Assembly (NCBI RefSeq): GCF_900106925.1
Contig: NZ_FNNZ01000032.1
Span: 1 to 34,699, forward strand
Direction of reading: 5' to 3'
DNA length: 34,699 nucleotides
Origin: Thiocapsa roseopersicina
GTDB taxonomy: Bacteria > Pseudomonadota > Gammaproteobacteria > Chromatiales > Chromatiaceae
Positions 33,630-34,699 of this stretch are shown here, piece after piece (the first letter of the stretch is position 1; each line of letters starts with the position of its first letter). The position numbers and the translations under genes were made by a program. Below the pieces are notes generated by a model. It saw only the letters and a program-made list of their open reading frames with translations. It did not search any database and was not told the DNA's origin.

Positions 33630-34517
33630 TCAAGGAGAAGCCGCATGCCCCTGCATCAACTCGACCCTGCGTGAGTTGGTGTCCGCCAGTGCATAAAAGC
33701 TCGGAGACAGCCGTTTCGCTTCGTCGAAATAGCCACGCGCCTTGTCGAGCTTTCCGTCGACCATCAGGAGATAGCCCACGTCGTTGTATGCCTTGGCCTC
33801 GTCCTGTACCTTCGTCAGCGCTTCGATGGCCTCGTCGTAACGACCTTGGCGGGTATAGACCAAGGCGAGGTTGCGCCAAGCGAGCTCGTAGTTGGGGTCC
33901 ATCAACAATGCCTCTCGGAACGCCGTGGCCGCGCCTTTGAGATTGCCGCCGAGATAGCGGGAGTAACCGAGATTGTTCATCAGCGAGGCCGACGCGGCAC
34001 CGGCCTCGATTGCCATCGAATAATGACGTTGGGCGCGGTCGTAATCACGGTCGAGGTCGGAAATGACCCCAAGTGCATTCTGTGCTGGCGCGATTCGGGC
34101 ATCGATGCCGACTGCTTTCTCGAGGTGTCCCCGGCTCTCTGCGTACTCTCTTTTCTTCAGTAGAAGCACACCCAGGCCGGTGAGCGATCCGAGGTTGTTC
34201 GGATCCTCTTGGAGCGACCATCGGTAGGCCATCTCGGCCAATGGAATATTTCCGCGTGCCGAGTGGATGAGGCCGATCTTATAGAGTGCATCGGCATTCT
34301 TGGGATCCATGTCCAAGGCTCGGATGTACTCGAAGAGCGCGCGGTCCATATCGCCCTGGCTCAGCGCGAGGTCGCCGCGTTGGATTGCCTCGGTGGCCGA
34401 GGCAACGGGGAAGAGGGTCGCGAAGGCGACGTCGGATTTGCCGTCGTAGAGGCTTGCGAATGCCCCCATCTCGTTTGTCGCCGGTTTTGTCGGGGAGGAG
34501 ACGCAGCCCATCAGCAA
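33630..34517 (-). CDS. tadD: TadD-like TPR lipoprotein, start codon probably lost
   Basis: At least 295 residues, mostly TPR repeats (ALFEYIRALDMDPKNADALY, LAEMAYRWSLQEDPNNLGSL, AATAFREALLMDPNYELAWR), as in TadD, the pilotin-like lipoprotein of Tad systems. The frame as opened starts with TTG (LLMGCVSSPTKP). However, it continues upstream as a good lipoprotein signal (HRGTALGISGAFAITVLLMG then Cys) to an in-frame TAA just past 34570, with no ATG or GTG. The 5' end therefore seems cut off, most likely by the IS element whose transposase begins at 34637; a one-base loss in the GGGG run at 34558-34561 is an alternative. Expression of the lipoprotein is doubtful. Confidence 0.78.
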   Translation of the reverse strand: MLMGCVSSPTKPATNEMGAFASLYDGKSDVAFATLFPVASATEAIQRGDLALSQGDMDRALFEYIRALDMDPKNADALYKIGLIHSARGNIPLAEMAYRWSLQEDPNNLGSLTGLGVLLLKKREYAESRGHLEKAVGIDARIAPAQNALGVISDLDRDYDRAQRHYSMAIEAGAASASLMNNLGYSRYLGGNLKGAATAFREALLMDPNYELAWRNLALVYTRQGRYDEAIEALTKVQDEAKAYNDVGYLLMVDGKLDKARGYFDEAKRLSPSFYALADTNSRRVELMQGHAASP

Positions 34518-34570
34518 TACTGTGATGGCGAATGCGCCTGATATCCCGAGGGCCGTGCCCCTATGACCAT

Positions 34571-34699
34571 CCCATTACACACAACTTTAAGTGTACAGGC
34601 TAAAATATCGCTTTTGGACGATCTCCGGGGGCGTCGATGGGCTGGGCAGAAGCGGAATTTCAAGGACTTGATCTGGGCGATACGCGCCGCGAGCGGCGT
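34571..34699 (+). mobile_element. Left end of an IS4/Tn5-type insertion sequence (partial)
   Basis: The interval from about 34571 to the window edge includes an AT-rich leader with TTACACACAACTTTAAGTGT, which recalls the TATACACAAGT outer end of IS50, and the start of a transposase. The exact left terminus and target duplication cannot be fixed because the right end is outside the window. It abuts the 5' end of the TadD-like gene, which lacks its start codon. Confidence 0.5.
34637..34699 (+). CDS. IS4-family Tn5-like transposase, 5' fragment
   Basis: Twenty-one codons to the window edge: MGWAEAEFQGLDLGDTRRER. The pattern WAEEEF.G.DLGD.RR.RR is the beginning of the Tn5-type transposase DNA-binding domain, found in many IS4-family transposases. 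The rest lies outside the window, so completeness cannot be judged. Confidence 0.72.
   Translation, partial: MGWAEAEFQGLDLGDTRRERR

Overview
The window looks like a high-GC gammaproteobacterial chromosome, most likely a purple sulfur bacterium of the Chromatiaceae. This is inferred from protein character and gene order (lptM-lysA-dapF-DUF484-xerC), not from a marker gene. No rRNA, tRNA or CRISPR array was seen.

Layout: 74-2944 carries a truncated zinc-ribbon membrane protein and a SEC-C/helical-repeat protein, both leftward. Divergent from them, 3165-8123 encodes a 1652-residue DUF4062-STAND NTPase-transmembrane-WD40 protein, the best candidate for a conflict or signalling system. A 237-bp MITE with 18-bp terminal repeats and a 5-bp target duplication sits at the stop codon of a small Sel1 gene. 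8966-14226 holds a DUF1015 protein, relA, a NahK-like sugar kinase one base downstream of relA, and a small unknown gene, which meets a B12-binding radical SAM gene tail to tail.

About 16.1-17.8 kb is a visibly AT-rich island with hicAB and a STAS-like/GHKL ATPase. It is followed by an MBL-fold hydrolase, a DUF2189 membrane protein and a sulfotransferase. 21317-26171 is the leftward housekeeping block lptM, lysA, a methyltransferase, dapF, DUF484 and xerC, with four-base overlaps in its middle. Next come a double-META protein and, divergently, a TolC-like/HlyD-like pair with no pump gene, then vapBC with a palindromic operator and a broken Rpn/DUF4351-type gene.

The right end is a leftward Tad/Flp-pilus accessory cluster (TadD-like, two TadE-like, TadG-like). 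Its first gene appears to have lost its start codon to an IS4/Tn5-type element, whose transposase begins at 34637 and runs off the edge.

Short repeats are a striking layer. A MITE, two copies of an 86/87-bp inverted-repeat element, and REP-like hairpins recur in gene gaps. In four cases the repeat or its target duplication contains the stop codon of the neighbouring gene.
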